Assembly: GCF_000751775.1 (NCBI RefSeq)
Contig: NZ_CCRF01000022.1
Span: forward strand, 35,687-99,686
DNA: 64,000 nucleotides
Direction of reading: 5' to 3'
From: Caldibacillus thermoamylovorans
Lineage (GTDB): Bacteria > Bacillota > Bacilli > Bacillales > Caldibacillaceae
Below, one piece after another: positions 9,914-20,145 of this stretch. The translations under genes were made by a program, and so were the position numbers. The first letter of the stretch is position 1; the number at the start of each line of letters is the position of its first letter. Below the pieces are notes generated by a model. That model ran no database searches. It saw nothing but the letters and a program-made list of their open reading frames with translations, and was not told where the DNA came from.

Positions 9914-10932
9914 AAAAGGCTATGTCACAACATATGGTTTGCAACTATCTTGTATGGAACAACCTTGTAAACTATGCCAAGCCAAGGAAAGTGATATAGA
10001 GAAAAGGAACATCTTTTTGACTTTCGTGTTGGCCAAATTGAAAACAGATAAATGTAGAGATTTATCAAACAGACCAGCAGTTCCACTGGTCGCATAAGAA
10101 TTATACAAATCATAATTTGTCTTTTTGTTGGATAAATAGAAGATATATAGAACAATTTTACGAGCTTTAGTTCTTCCTCACTAATATACCCAACAGCTTA
10201 CCACGACTATAAATCTTGAATGTTAATATGCGTTGCTTGTAGCAACGGGCAGTTCCTCATACAATAGTGGTAACGACTGAAAGAAAGGAGGTTATCCCTA
10301 ATGTTAAGCGAAAACATTAAAGCAATCAGAAAATCAAAAGGACTTTCGCAAGAAGAACTTGCTATCAAGCTGAATGTGGTGCGACAAACAATCTCTAAAT
10401 GGGAGCGAGGATTGTCAGTTCCCGATTCTGATATGTTAATCTCCATATCGGAAGTGCTTGAAACACCGGTAAGCACTTTGCTTGGGGAAACTGTTATTGA
10501 GTCGAAAGTTGATGACTTAAAAGCGATTTCCGAAAAACTGGAGATTATAAACTTACAACTTGCACAAAGGAAAACCACGAGAAGAAAAATACTTCATTGG
10601 CTACTTATCTCATTGTGTACGGTCATAGTAACAATTTCTGCGGTCTTAATAGTATTAAATAGTCCTTACTTAGGTTGGAATTATAATGACCCTGAAACCA
10701 CCGTTATCGGAGTAATTTTTCACGCATTTGAATGGCTGTTTGTCAGATTAGCACCGATTATCCTTATAGGGGCAATCGTTGGAATTTTCTTGACACGGAA
10801 GAAAGTATAAAACTTCTCTATTTTTGGGTACAGTTCAGACTTCAAAATCCCAGATTGTAGGAGAGTTTTAATGCTCTCATACAAAAAAATCTCATTTATC
10901 AACTATTTGTTGTGACATAGCCTTTTAAAAAA
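9908..10932. mobile_element. Non-autonomous transposon-like unit with perfect inverted ends, carrying an HTH gene
   Basis: The left end at 9908-9932 and the right end at 10908-10932 are perfect inverted repeats of 25 bases. The core is AAAAGGCTATGTCACAACA. The palindrome TTTTAAAA directly abuts GGCTATGTCACAACA on both sides, so it can equally be read as an 8-base target duplication. No transposase is present. The only convincing gene inside is the XRE-type regulator at 10301. The left 300 bases hold short minus-strand frames without recognisable function. Insertion just behind the ppdK terminator is typical of a tolerated site. Confidence 0.7.
10301..10810 (+). CDS. XRE-family HTH regulator with C-terminal membrane segments
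   Basis: 169 residues. An N-terminal Cro/C1-type helix-turn-helix spans about residues 5-60 (LSQEELAIKLNVVRQTISKW). A short charged linker follows, then two hydrophobic helices at about residues 100-120 and 145-165 that probably anchor it in the membrane. A GGAGG sits upstream of the ATG at a slightly long distance. The gene is the sole clear cargo of the inverted-repeat unit. Its target is unknown; such fusions often sense envelope signals or control adjacent transport genes, but no such partner is present here. Confidence 0.8.
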   Translation: MLSENIKAIRKSKGLSQEELAIKLNVVRQTISKWERGLSVPDSDMLISISEVLETPVSTLLGETVIESKVDDLKAISEKLEIINLQLAQRKTTRRKILHWLLISLCTVIVTISAVLIVLNSPYLGWNYNDPETTVIGVIFHAFEWLFVRLAPIILIGAIVGIFLTRKKV

Positions 10933-11075
10933 TAATTGGTATTGAGGGATTTTGGGAATAGAGGGCACATCAACCATTATCTTAATAATAATAAAAACCT
11001 CAGAACATGTAAATTTCTGCACAATTTATTATATAATAACTGGTAGAGGCGAAAAAAATAATAAGGGTGAACTTC

Positions 11076-11528
11076 ATGCAGAATGGACCAAACTTAGAAG
11101 ATTACTTAAACCAAGGAATATATGGGAAAAAGGAAATAAACCCCGAGGAGAAAAAGAAATTTCTTGGTACGTTCCGGGAGCGAATTGTTGTTGCCTTAAC
11201 TGTAAGCCAAGTGTATAAATCAACCATATACAAAGAAGTTGAACAAGAAATGAAAAAGAACGCAAAAGCAAAGCTATTACTGAACGGTTCAGTCGACTAC
11301 GAATATTTAAGTAAGTATGTGAAAATTGCAAATAAGTACAATATTCCTTTTACCATCGTTGAAAATAAGGAACATGATACCGACATAGGTCTTGTCCTTG
11401 CCCACGATTATGCGGTAGATAAAGAGAATATCTTTGTTTCGGATGAGTCTGAATCTGTAACGATTAAAGACAATTTGGACACAACTGAGAATGGCGTAAA
11501 GGGATTTTTCAAAAAATTATTTTCCTAA
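11076..11528 (+). CDS. yueI: YueI family protein (DUF1694)
   Basis: 150 residues, matching the YueI family by motifs such as KKFLGTFRERIVVALT, LLLNGSVDYEYLSKYVK and the conserved AVDKENIFV near the end. The biochemical function of the family is unknown. A GTG at 11067 is in frame, but the ATG at 11076 is better spaced from AAGGGTG. It is monocistronic and followed by a tandem array of hairpin repeats. Confidence 0.85.
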   Translation: MQNGPNLEDYLNQGIYGKKEINPEEKKKFLGTFRERIVVALTVSQVYKSTIYKEVEQEMKKNAKAKLLLNGSVDYEYLSKYVKIANKYNIPFTIVENKEHDTDIGLVLAHDYAVDKENIFVSDESESVTIKDNLDTTENGVKGFFKKLFS

Positions 11529-11580
11529 CTTGTCATATTGAAGATTCTTCAAGCACTTATTTGTGCGTAAGGCACAGTAG

Positions 11581-11940
11581 TTTGTCCCATAGACCGTGAA
11601 TCCGGGAATTCTATGGGACATTTTATTTTACTTTTCAACTAAATTTGTCCCATACAGCTGTTCTATGAGACATTTCTGTTTCAAATTCCGTCGTTTTTGT
11701 CCCATAGACCGTGAATCCGGTACATCTATGGGACATTTCAGCTTATTTTTCAACTAATTTTGTCCCATAGAGCTGTTCTATGAGACATTTCTGTTTCAAA
11801 TTCCGTCGTTTTTGTCCCATAGACCGTGAATCCGGGAATTCTATGGGACATTTTATTTTACTTTTCAACTAAATTTGTCCCATAGAGCTGTTCTATGAGA
11901 CACTTCTGTTTCAAATTCCGTCGTTTTTGTCTCATAGACC
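11581..11940. repeat. Tandem array of 115-bp hairpin repeats, three full copies plus a partial
   Basis: Units begin at 11581, 11696, 11811 and (partial) 11926, exactly 115 bases apart and nearly identical. Each has two palindromes: TGTCCCATAGA pairing with TCTATGGGACA, and a second with the same left arm and a slightly diverged right arm TTCTATGAGACA. There is no open frame through the array, and it is flanked by yueI and gatC. It is an intergenic hairpin array of unknown role. Confidence 0.9.
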
Positions 11941-12141
11941 CTCATGTAGCGCTAGGCTCACCACAGAGTTTTTTATTGTAGACCGCAATTCCGCCACATA
12001 TAAAAAGAATTTTTCCCTTCTATTTCGGAAATCTTGTAAAACATGGTAAAATAGTAGATAGTTTTGCAAAATGCATTGCGAAATACGATTGCATTTGCTT
12101 CTATTGGATCATTTTTTTCTGAAAAATGTGGAGGTGAAATC

Positions 12142-12432
12142 ATGTCCAGAATTTCAAAAGAACAAGTAAAGCATGTGGCTGATTTAGCCAGATTGTCATT
12201 CAGTGAGGAAGAAATCGAAAAGTTCACGACTCAATTGGACGCCATTATCGGTTTTGCCGAACAGTTGAACGAACTTGACACAACCAATGTAGAACCAACA
12301 TCCCACGTTCTTGATATTAAAAATGTATTGCGTGAAGATGTGGCTGTTCCCGGTTTACCAAGGGAAGAAGTTTTAAAAAATGCACCAGACCATAAAGATG
12401 GACTTTTCCGTGTACCATCTATTCTTGAGTAA
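12142..12432 (+). CDS. gatC: Asp-tRNA(Asn)/Glu-tRNA(Gln) amidotransferase subunit C
   Basis: 96 residues starting [18 protein letters not shown], the standard GatC opening, with the conserved [10 protein letters not shown] segment. GatC clamps GatA to GatB and carries no catalytic site. The ATG at 12142 follows GAGGTG; the open frame extends upstream but without family similarity. It is the first gene of gatCAB, with 12 bases to gatA. A possible -10 TAAAAT lies near 12047-12052. Confidence 0.96.
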   Translation: MSRISKEQVKHVADLARLSFSEEEIEKFTTQLDAIIGFAEQLNELDTTNVEPTSHVLDIKNVLREDVAVPGLPREEVLKNAPDHKDGLFRVPSILE

Positions 12433-12444
12433 GGAGGGATATCC

Positions 12445-13902
12445 ATGTCACTATTTGACCATAAAATGAGAGATTTACATGAGCTTTTACAAAAAAAGGA
12501 AGTTTCCGTTTCGGACTTAGTTGATGAGTCATTTAAACGAATTTCGGAAGTGGAAGGTAAAGTCCAAGCCTTTTTAACCTTAGATGAAGAAAATGCTCGG
12601 AATAAAGCAAAACAGTTAGATGAAAAACTTGCTGGCGGCGATTCAACCGGTATTTTATTTGGTATGCCGATCGGAATTAAGGACAATATCGTGACAAAAG
12701 GTGTTCGTACCACTTGTGCGAGCAAAATTCTCGAAAACTTTGACCCGATTTACGATGCAACGGTTATGCAAAAATTACATAATGCCGAAACAGTCATGAT
12801 TGGAAAATTGAATATGGATGAATTTGCCATGGGTGGATCGACCGAAACTTCCCACTATCAAAGAACATACAATCCTTGGAATTTAGACTATGTTCCGGGT
12901 GGGTCTTCCGGTGGTTCGGCTGCTGCGGTTGCTGCCGGAGAAGTTCCATTCACATTAGGTTCTGACACCGGTGGATCGATTCGTCAGCCGGCTGCTTATT
13001 GTGGTGTCGTTGGATTAAAACCTACATACGGTCGCGTTTCCCGATTTGGATTGGTTGCTTTTGCGTCTTCCCTAGATCAAATCGGACCAATCACGAGGAA
13101 TGTTGAAGATAATGCGTATTTACTTCAAGCGATTTCCGGTGTTGATCCATATGACTCAACTTCCGCCAATCTTCCGGTTCCAAACTATGTAGAACAACTG
13201 ACCGGAGATGTAAAGGGATTACGGATTGCCGTCCCTAAAGAATATTTGGGGGAAGGTGTCCAAGCATCCGTACGTAACGCCATTTTAGAAGCACTGAAAG
13301 TTTTAGAAAAATTAGGTGCGACATGGGAAGAAGTGTCCCTTCCGCATTCGAAATATGGTGTAGCAACCTATTATTTACTTGCTTCTTCTGAGGCGTCATC
13401 CAACTTGGCTCGTTTTGACGGGATTCGTTACGGTTACCGGGCACAAGGAGCTGAAAACTTAATTGATTTATACAAAAAGACCCGTTCTGAAGGATTTGGT
13501 GATGAAGTTAAACGACGGATTATGCTTGGAACGTTTGCCCTAAGTTCCGGTTATTATGATGCCTATTATAAAAAAGCGCAACAAGTACGGACATTAATCA
13601 AGCAAGATTTTGATAAAGTGTTTGAAAAATATGATGTGATTCTTGGACCGACAGCACCAACACCGGCATTTAAAATTGGCGCCCAAATTGATGACCCGTT
13701 AACGATGTATGCGAATGATCTTTTAACGATACCTGTTAATTTGGCAGGCGTACCGGGGATTTCCGTTCCATGCGGTTTTGACAACGGACTTCCAATTGGT
13801 TTACAAATTATCGGTAAACATTTTGATGAAGCGACTGTTTATCGTGTTGCACATGCATTTGAACAAGCTACTGACTATCATAAACAAAAACCACAACTGT
13901 AA
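12445..13902 (+). CDS. gatA: Asp-tRNA(Asn)/Glu-tRNA(Gln) amidotransferase subunit A
   Basis: 485 residues of the amidase-signature family. It hydrolyses glutamine to supply ammonia to GatB. The catalytic triad is fully visible: Lys79 in GIKDN, Ser154 in [10 protein letters not shown] and the nucleophile Ser178 in [12 protein letters not shown]. The start has AAGGAGG at good spacing. It lies between gatC and gatB in an intact operon. Confidence 0.97.
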   Translation: MSLFDHKMRDLHELLQKKEVSVSDLVDESFKRISEVEGKVQAFLTLDEENARNKAKQLDEKLAGGDSTGILFGMPIGIKDNIVTKGVRTTCASKILENFDPIYDATVMQKLHNAETVMIGKLNMDEFAMGGSTETSHYQRTYNPWNLDYVPGGSSGGSAAAVAAGEVPFTLGSDTGGSIRQPAAYCGVVGLKPTYGRVSRFGLVAFASSLDQIGPITRNVEDNAYLLQAISGVDPYDSTSANLPVPNYVEQLTGDVKGLRIAVPKEYLGEGVQASVRNAILEALKVLEKLGATWEEVSLPHSKYGVATYYLLASSEASSNLARFDGIRYGYRAQGAENLIDLYKKTRSEGFGDEVKRRIMLGTFALSSGYYDAYYKKAQQVRTLIKQDFDKVFEKYDVILGPTAPTPAFKIGAQIDDPLTMYANDLLTIPVNLAGVPGISVPCGFDNGLPIGLQIIGKHFDEATVYRVAHAFEQATDYHKQKPQL

Positions 13903-13914
13903 GGGGTGAAAAGG

Positions 13915-15345
13915 ATGAATTTCGAAGCTGTTATCGGTTTAGAAGTGCATGTTGAGTTAAAAACCCAATCGAAAGTTTTCTCGCCTGCACCGGCCCATTT
14001 TGGCGCAGAACCAAATACAAATACGAATGTGATTGACTTAGGTTATCCCGGCGTACTGCCTGTATTAAATAAAGAAGCGGTTAACTATGCAATGAAAGCA
14101 GCAATGGCTCTTAATTGCCAGATCGCAACCGAAACAAAATTTGACCGAAAAAACTATTTTTATCCGGACAATCCGAAAGCCTACCAAATTTCCCAATATG
14201 ACAAACCAATCGGCGAACATGGCTGGATTGAAATTGAAGTCGACGGGAAAAAGAAAAAAATTGGAATTACTCGTCTTCATTTAGAGGAAGATGCAGGAAA
14301 ATTATTCCACGGAAACGATGGTTATTCATTAGTCGATTTTAACCGTCAAGGAACGCCGCTCATTGAAATTGTGTCTGAGCCGGATATCCGTACACCGGAA
14401 GAAGCGTATGCTTATTTGGAAAAATTGAAATCGATTATCCAATACACCGGCGTTTCTGATGTCCGTATGGAAGAAGGTTCCTTACGTTGTGACGCCAATG
14501 TTTCCATCCGCCCAATCGGACAAGAGGAGTTTGGCACGAAAACCGAATTGAAAAACTTAAACTCGTTTAACTTTGTTCGAAAAGGTCTTGAATACGAAAT
14601 TAAGCGGCAAGAAAAAGTTCTTTTATCCGGCGGGGTCGTCCGTCAAGAAACGCGCCGTTACGATGAGGCAACCGGTGAAACGATTTTGATGCGGGTAAAA
14701 GAAGGTTCTGAAGATTATCGTTACTTCCCGGAACCGGATCTTGTTGATTTATATATTGATGAGGAATGGAAAGAACGCGTTCGGCGGGAGATTCCGGAAC
14801 TTCCGGATGCACGAAAAAAACGTTATGTGGAGGAACTTGGTCTTCCTGCATATGACGCAATGGTCTTGACATTAACGAAAGAAATGTCGGATTTCTTTGA
14901 AGCAACAGTTGCAGCCGGGGCAGGCGCAAAACAAGCCTCCAACTGGCTCATGGGTGAAGTTAGTGCTTATTTGAACGCTGAACAAAAAGAACTTCACGAT
15001 ATTGCTTTAACACCGGAAAGTTTAGCTGGTATGATCAAATTGATTGAAAAAGGCACTTTATCATCTAAATTAGCGAAAAAAGTATTTAAAGAGCTCGTCG
15101 AAAAAGGCGGCGATCCGGAAAAAATCGTGAAAGAAAAAGGACTCGTCCAAATTTCTGATGAAGCAACATTGTTGAAATTCGTCACCGAGGCTTTGGATGC
15201 CAATCCGCAATCTATTGAGGACTATAAAAACGGGAAAGACCGGGCAATCGGCTTCCTTGTTGGTCAAATCATGAAGGTAACAAAAGGACAAGCCAACCCG
15301 CAGCTATTGAACAAGATTTTACTAGAAGAAATTAAAAAACGATAA
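13915..15345 (+). CDS. gatB: Asp-tRNA(Asn)/Glu-tRNA(Gln) amidotransferase subunit B
   Basis: 476 residues starting [17 protein letters not shown]. GatB binds the misacylated tRNA, activates its side chain with ATP and transfers ammonia. Conserved stretches include [27 protein letters not shown] and a C-terminal YqeY-like helical tail. A GTG at 13906 is in frame, but the ATG at 13915 gives the family start. The gene ends 10 bases before a terminator. Confidence 0.97.
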   Translation: MNFEAVIGLEVHVELKTQSKVFSPAPAHFGAEPNTNTNVIDLGYPGVLPVLNKEAVNYAMKAAMALNCQIATETKFDRKNYFYPDNPKAYQISQYDKPIGEHGWIEIEVDGKKKKIGITRLHLEEDAGKLFHGNDGYSLVDFNRQGTPLIEIVSEPDIRTPEEAYAYLEKLKSIIQYTGVSDVRMEEGSLRCDANVSIRPIGQEEFGTKTELKNLNSFNFVRKGLEYEIKRQEKVLLSGGVVRQETRRYDEATGETILMRVKEGSEDYRYFPEPDLVDLYIDEEWKERVRREIPELPDARKKRYVEELGLPAYDAMVLTLTKEMSDFFEATVAAGAGAKQASNWLMGEVSAYLNAEQKELHDIALTPESLAGMIKLIEKGTLSSKLAKKVFKELVEKGGDPEKIVKEKGLVQISDEATLLKFVTEALDANPQSIEDYKNGKDRAIGFLVGQIMKVTKGQANPQLLNKILLEEIKKR

Positions 15346-15355
15346 TATGAGATGA

Positions 15356-15389
15356 GGGAACCGTTTCGTTAGGCGGTTCCTTTTTTTCA
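15356..15389 (+). terminator. Terminator of gatCAB
   Basis: GGAACCG and CGGTTCC form a stem with a 10-base loop and are followed by TTTTTTT. It ends the gat operon; the remaining 260 bases to the next gene show no recognisable element apart from AT-rich promoter-like sequence before 15651. Confidence 0.9.
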
Positions 15390-15650
15390 GAAAAAAGTAC
15401 AGGTAAAAATTCAAGCTCTTGAGGGCGAATTTAGCGGTGGTAGCCGGAAAAGTGTCCCTGAGCCCAAGTTCTCGCGACCAAATTCAGTCCGAAAAGAATA
15501 ATAGTGTTTTTGTTCATTCAGTCACAAGCCAAAAAACTATATTAAAATAAAATATATTTGCTCATAAAATCACAAATCAAAAGAATGTAAATTCCATCTC
15601 AAAAACTTTATAATTATAAGTACATTCAATATTTACGGTGAGGTGGTTAT

Positions 15651-16205
15651 GTGGCAACACTTATCCAGTGGTATGAAAAAGGAATGACTTATCGACAGTA
15701 TATTGATCAAATGACTGTCAATAAAGAAGAAATGCTTTCCATATACGAACGGTTTCAACTAAGTCCAGGGAACGTCGAAACTTTAAAAAATTTAAAAGGA
15801 AAGAACTTAAGAGCAATTGTAATAACCGAGGATTGGTGCGGTGATGCCATGCTTAACAACCCAATATTCATGAAGATTGCTGAAACCGCTGGAGTGGAAG
15901 TTCGGTTTCTTCTCCGTGATCAAAATCTTGAGCTGATGGATCAATATTTAACGAATGGGACGTCCAGATCAATTCCTATATACATATTTATTGATGAAAA
16001 AGGAGAGGAATATGCCGTATGGGGACCAAGGGCACCGGAAGTTCAGGAATATGTTGAACGTGAGCGTGCCAAATTACCAAACAAAGAAGCACCGGAATTC
16101 TCTGAAAAACAAAAGGAAATGTATAAAGCCATGAAAAAACATTTCTTGGAAGATGAACAAGTATGGAAACTAGTTGCCACGAGCATAATAGGGAAAATAA
16201 AGTGA
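15651..16205 (+). CDS. Thioredoxin-fold family protein (Thioredoxin_9-like)
   Basis: 184 residues, GTG start after GAGGTGG. The middle carries EDWCGDAMLNNP near residue 62, resembling the W-C-x-x-C turn of thioredoxins but with Asp in place of the second cysteine, as in several bacterial thioredoxin-like proteins. A cis-proline segment SIPIYIFIDEKG follows near residue 104. A monothiol role is possible, but the substrate is unknown. The gene stands alone and is followed by a dispersed structured repeat. Confidence 0.75.
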   Translation: MATLIQWYEKGMTYRQYIDQMTVNKEEMLSIYERFQLSPGNVETLKNLKGKNLRAIVITEDWCGDAMLNNPIFMKIAETAGVEVRFLLRDQNLELMDQYLTNGTSRSIPIYIFIDEKGEEYAVWGPRAPEVQEYVERERAKLPNKEAPEFSEKQKEMYKAMKKHFLEDEQVWKLVATSIIGKIK

Positions 16206-16345
16206 AACTTCCATCGGCGGGTTCTCTTCCCACTGATGGTTAGTTGAACTAATCGGACGCTTGGGGGCAGTTCGTACCACAATTATCCTTTGTAAAACTT
16301 GAAAATCTTGAGGTGTAAGGTTGTAGGACTAACTGCCCGTTAAGG
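16204..16345 (-). repeat. Dispersed structured intergenic repeat, copy 1
   Basis: Read on the minus strand it has TTAACGGGCAGT, then about 60 variable bases, AACTGCCCCC (complementary to the first part), then GTTCAACTAACCATC, a GC-rich hairpin and GATGGAAGTTTCAC. The same order of blocks recurs on the plus strand at 46440-46556, and the 3' half recurs at 34225-34290. It is likely a mobile or structured intergenic element; no coding potential is seen. Confidence 0.65.
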
Positions 16346-16423
16346 TGAAAAATAGTTAATAATACGGATTTTAATCCGAGCATGGTATATTAGATGATCA
16401 TTCATGGAAGGGAAGGATAATAA

Positions 16424-17248
16424 ATGGACTATATCACATTAAACAATGGTTTAAAAATGCCACAGTTAGGCTTTGGTGTTTGGCAAGTATCCGACGAACA
16501 AGCAACACCTGCTGTAAAAAAAGCGTTGGAAGTTGGCTATCGTTCCATTGATACGGCAATGATTTACGGAAATGAAAAAGGGGTTGGTCGGGCCATAAAG
16601 GAAAGCAATGTTCCCCGTGAAGAACTTTTTATTACAACAAAAGTATGGAATGCAGACCACGGGTATGAAAATACATTAAAAGCATTTGATGCAAGCTTGG
16701 AACGTCTTGGCCTTGATTATATCGATTTATATCTAATCCATTGGCCGACACCAAAATATGACCAATATGTCGATACATACAAAGCAATGGAAAAAATTTA
16801 TAAAGACGGGCGTGCCAAAGCAATAGGTGTTTGCAATTTTGATATCGAGCACTTAGAACGCTTGCTTAATGAATGTGAAGTTGTCCCGGTTGTTAATCAA
16901 GTGGAACGTCACCCGTATTTCCAACAGAGGGAGCTCCAAGATTTTTGTGAAAAACATCATATTATCATTGAAGCCTACAGTCCGTTAATGAATGGAAAAG
17001 ATGTATTAAATGATTCCGTTGTGAAAGAAATTGCGAAAGCCCATGGAAAAACAGCAGCTCAAGTCATTCTTCGCTGGCACTTGCAAACGGGGGTTATCAC
17101 GATTCCGAAATCGGTCACACCTTCACGTATCGAGGAAAACTTTGATGTATTTGATTTTGAATTAACAGCGGAAGATATGGAAAAAATGACGGCATTGGAC
17201 AGAAATTTGCGAATCGGTGCTGTACCGAGCGAATTCAACAAGAGATAA
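16424..17248 (+). CDS. Aldo/keto reductase (YvgN/YtbE type)
   Basis: 274 residues of the NADPH-dependent aldo/keto reductase barrel. The catalytic tetrad is visible as Asp43, Tyr48 (DTAMIYGNE), Lys73 (TTKVW) and His106 (YLIHWP). A C-terminal IPKSVTPSRIEEN binds the cofactor phosphate. Close relatives in Bacillus reduce methylglyoxal and other aldehydes. A GGAAGGG-type ribosome binding site precedes the ATG. The gene stands alone between a repeat and a terminator. Confidence 0.9.
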   Translation: MDYITLNNGLKMPQLGFGVWQVSDEQATPAVKKALEVGYRSIDTAMIYGNEKGVGRAIKESNVPREELFITTKVWNADHGYENTLKAFDASLERLGLDYIDLYLIHWPTPKYDQYVDTYKAMEKIYKDGRAKAIGVCNFDIEHLERLLNECEVVPVVNQVERHPYFQQRELQDFCEKHHIIIEAYSPLMNGKDVLNDSVVKEIAKAHGKTAAQVILRWHLQTGVITIPKSVTPSRIEENFDVFDFELTAEDMEKMTALDRNLRIGAVPSEFNKR

Positions 17249-17300
17249 ATAAATGATTTAAAGACAGTTTGCGTGACTGTCCGATTCCAAATGATCACTT

Positions 17301-17337
17301 ATGGTCTTCATACCTGCGATGGAGACCGTTTTTTGTT
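17301..17337 (+). terminator. Terminator after the aldo/keto reductase
   Basis: GGTCTTC and GGAGACC form a seven-pair stem (one G-T pair) followed by GTTTTTT. The next 250 bases up to alr hold no gene; they are AT-rich with an unassigned promoter. Confidence 0.75.
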
Positions 17338-17589
17338 AGCCGTGAGCTTGACGCATGAAACATTAAATATTTGTTAACATGCATATTAATGGTATCTATT
17401 TTTTGGTTAGTAACTCGACCCATAAAACACTCCAACTTTTTTCATGCTTATCGTATTTTCCCCTTTGTCATTTCTTAAGAATTTATTTTTAGAATCCGAT
17501 TGTTGGGTTGTCTTTCATTTTCAAGGGGCGTATACTGATAATATTAATATTTATACACCATTTTAAAGTGCCATACTAGGAGGATCTAA

Positions 17590-18768
17590 ATGAGTTATGG
17601 TAGTTATCGTGATGCATGGGCTGAAATATCTTTAGATGCCGTTCAACATAATGTAAAAACATTTCTTAAACATTTAAAACCTGACACGAAATTTTGTGCA
17701 GTTGTAAAAGCAGATGGTTATGGTCATGGCGCCATTGAAGTCGCTCAAGCGGCATTAGATGCAGGTGCAGCTTACTTGGCGGTTGCATTTTTAGACGAGG
17801 CAATCGAACTGCGTAACGCCGGTATTACTGCACCAATATTAATTCTTGGGTTTACACAGAAAGAGGCAGTAAAAGAAGCGATTTTAAATGATATTACCTT
17901 AACCGTTTTTACCCGGGATGTTTTGGAGAAGATTTCTCAAGTTGCCGAAGAGTCTAAAAAACTTGCCCGTGTTCATATAAAAATCGATACTGGAATGACT
18001 CGAATCGGTGTTAATCATAAGGTAGAAGCATTGGAACTTGTTACGTCCATCCATTCTGATTTTGTGGAGTTGGAAGGGATTTTTACTCATTTTGCCGACG
18101 CTGATTCGACAGATCCGACTTATACTTACCAACAGTACAAAAAATTTACTGAAGTGATCAATTTATTTGAAGAAAATCAAATTCACATTCCGATCAAGCA
18201 TTGTTGTAACAGTGCGGCAACCATCGCCTTTCCGGAAATGCATATGGATATGGTTCGTGTCGGTATTAGTCTTTACGGTTTGTACCCGGCAGAACACTTG
18301 AAAGAAAAACTTCCTTCATTAAAACAAGTGATGAGCTTAAAAACGAAACCGGTATTTGTAAAAACGGTAGATGCCGGTCAACCGATTAGTTACGGATGTA
18401 CATTTGCACCGGAACGTAAATCAATCATTGCCACAATTCCGATCGGTTATGCAGACGGTTTTTCCCGGTCACTTTCGAATAAAGGCCATGTGACTGTGAA
18501 AGGTGAGAGGGCGCCGATTGTTGGGCGGATTTGCATGGACCAGTCGATGATTGATGTAACGGATATTCGAGATGTTCATACGGATGACGTTGTGACGATA
18601 TTTGGTGACGTGAACGACGGCTTTATTTCTTTGGATGAAGTGGCCGAGCAGATGGGGACGATACACTATGAAACGACTTGCTTGATTGGAAAACGAATTC
18701 CAAGGGTATTTATCAAAAACGGTGTTATCCAAGGGGTTAAAAGTCTACTAAATGCAGAAAATCGATAA
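17590..18768 (+). CDS. alr: Alanine racemase
   Basis: 392 residues of the PLP fold-type III family, making D-alanine for peptidoglycan. The PLP lysine is Lys40 in VVKADGYGHG and the opposing catalytic tyrosine is Tyr268 in SYGCTF. The signature RVGISLYG and the C-terminal beta domain with RICMDQSM are present. AGGAGG lies upstream of the ATG. It is followed by a terminator and by the convergent gabD remnant. Confidence 0.96.
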   Translation: MSYGSYRDAWAEISLDAVQHNVKTFLKHLKPDTKFCAVVKADGYGHGAIEVAQAALDAGAAYLAVAFLDEAIELRNAGITAPILILGFTQKEAVKEAILNDITLTVFTRDVLEKISQVAEESKKLARVHIKIDTGMTRIGVNHKVEALELVTSIHSDFVELEGIFTHFADADSTDPTYTYQQYKKFTEVINLFEENQIHIPIKHCCNSAATIAFPEMHMDMVRVGISLYGLYPAEHLKEKLPSLKQVMSLKTKPVFVKTVDAGQPISYGCTFAPERKSIIATIPIGYADGFSRSLSNKGHVTVKGERAPIVGRICMDQSMIDVTDIRDVHTDDVVTIFGDVNDGFISLDEVAEQMGTIHYETTCLIGKRIPRVFIKNGVIQGVKSLLNAENR

Positions 18769-18836
18769 TTTGGCTAAGTTCGATACAACGATTTGATCAT
18801 TCAACATTCTTCTTAAAAAAGCATAAATCATACGCG

Positions 18837-18885
18837 AGGGGCTATCAGGAAAGTCAATTTTTCGACTTTTGGCTGCCCCTTTCAT
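18837..18885 (+). terminator. Terminator of alr
   Basis: AGGGGC and GCCCCT form the base of a hairpin with an inner AAAGTC/GACTTT stem. The T-run is short. It lies between convergent genes and may serve both strands. Confidence 0.65.
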
Positions 18886-18936
18886 GTTTGAAAAGTTTGA
18901 TACAATGACTAGATTGCCACTTTTGGACAATCCTTT

Positions 18937-20145
18937 TTAGATTTTAATAGAAACATATTTCACTTCTAAAAATTCTTCAATCCCGTGGTGGCCACCTTCT
19001 CGTCCGATACCGCTTTCTTTAATTCCTCCGAATGGAGCCTGGGCAACAGAGGGAAGTCCGTCATTGATACCGACAATGCCGTATTCCAGTCGATCGGAAA
19101 CGGTAATGGCTGTTTGTAAATCCCTCGTAAAAATATAGGCGGCAAGTCCATACGGTGTGTTGTTCGCACGCTCAATCACATCCTCAACGTCTTGAAAGGA
19201 AATAACCGGGGCGACCGGACCGAATGTTTCCTCTTGCATAATTTTCATATCTTCTGTAACACCACTGATAATCGTCGGTTGCACAAAATAGCCGTCATGC
19301 AATTCAATGACTCGACCGCCACCATATTCAATTTTACCGCCTTTCAAAAGGGCATCTTCAATATGACTTTCCACTTTTTTAAAAGCGGCCTCATCAATAA
19401 GCGGTCCGATTTGTGTTTCCGGATTTAGACCATCACCAATAACTAATTTCTTTGTCTCTGCACAGAATTTTTCTACAAACTCATCCAAAATTGACTCATG
19501 AACATAGATTCTGTTGGCACAGACACAAGTTTGCCCATTATTCCGGAATTTTGAAACCATTACCCCTTCTATTGCTTCATCCAGGTCAGCATCAGGGAAA
19601 ACAATAAATGGTGCATGCCCGCCTAACTCTAATGACACTTTTTTCACCGTATCTGCGGAGCCACGCATTAACAGCTTGCCGACTTCAGTTGAACCGGTAA
19701 AAGTCAATTTTCGAACCCGTGAGTCTTTTAACCAAGCATCACCAATCTCTGCAGCATCCCCGGTGACAAAATTAATGACCCCTTTTGGAATCCCGGCCTT
19801 TTCCGCGGCTTCAGCAAGTTTCAAGGCCGTCAACGGTGTTTGTTCCGCAGGTTTGATAACCACCGTACATCCGGCAGCAAGTGCAGGAGCTACTTTTCGC
19901 GTAATCATCGCAGCCGGAAAATTCCATGGCGTAATCGCACAGACAACACCGACTGGCTGTTTCAAGACAAGTATCCGCTTATTGACAGCTGAAGCGGGAA
20001 TCGTTTCACCGTAAATTCGTTTTGCTTCTTCAGCATACCAAGTAACAAAACTTGCCCCATATGTAATCTCGCCCAATGCTTCTTTCATCGGTTTTCCCTG
20101 CTCAAGCGTCAATGTTTCGGCTATTTCTGTTTTATTATCCATTAT
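18937..20145 (-). pseudogene. gabD: gabD 3' fragment (succinate-semialdehyde dehydrogenase), separated from its 5' part by a composite transposon
   Basis: About 400 residues of an NAD(P)-dependent aldehyde dehydrogenase, with GSTEVGKLLM, the catalytic glutamate in LELGGHAPF and the catalytic cysteine in NNGQTCVCANR. The N-terminal 85 residues are encoded at 32766-33024. Joining the two parts across one copy of the 9-base duplication restores the frame: ...RWYDCIMD followed by NKTEIAETLTLEQGKPM, about 484 residues, the normal GabD length. The fragment has its own ATG but lacks the start of the NAD-binding domain, so it should be inactive. The intact enzyme would oxidise succinate semialdehyde to succinate. 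Confidence 0.93.

Noticed and set aside
9920..10155. Minus-strand frames in the left part of the inverted-repeat unit as a transposase
   Set aside because: They are short, have no DDE or HTH motif and no ribosome binding site. I kept only the HTH gene as cargo.
10207..10578. Minus-strand frame of 123 residues opposite the HTH gene
   Set aside because: It is a shadow of the well-supported XRE regulator on the plus strand.
15390..15650. T-box or other leader RNA before the thioredoxin-like gene
   Set aside because: No T-box sequence, specifier arm or terminator-antiterminator pair could be identified.
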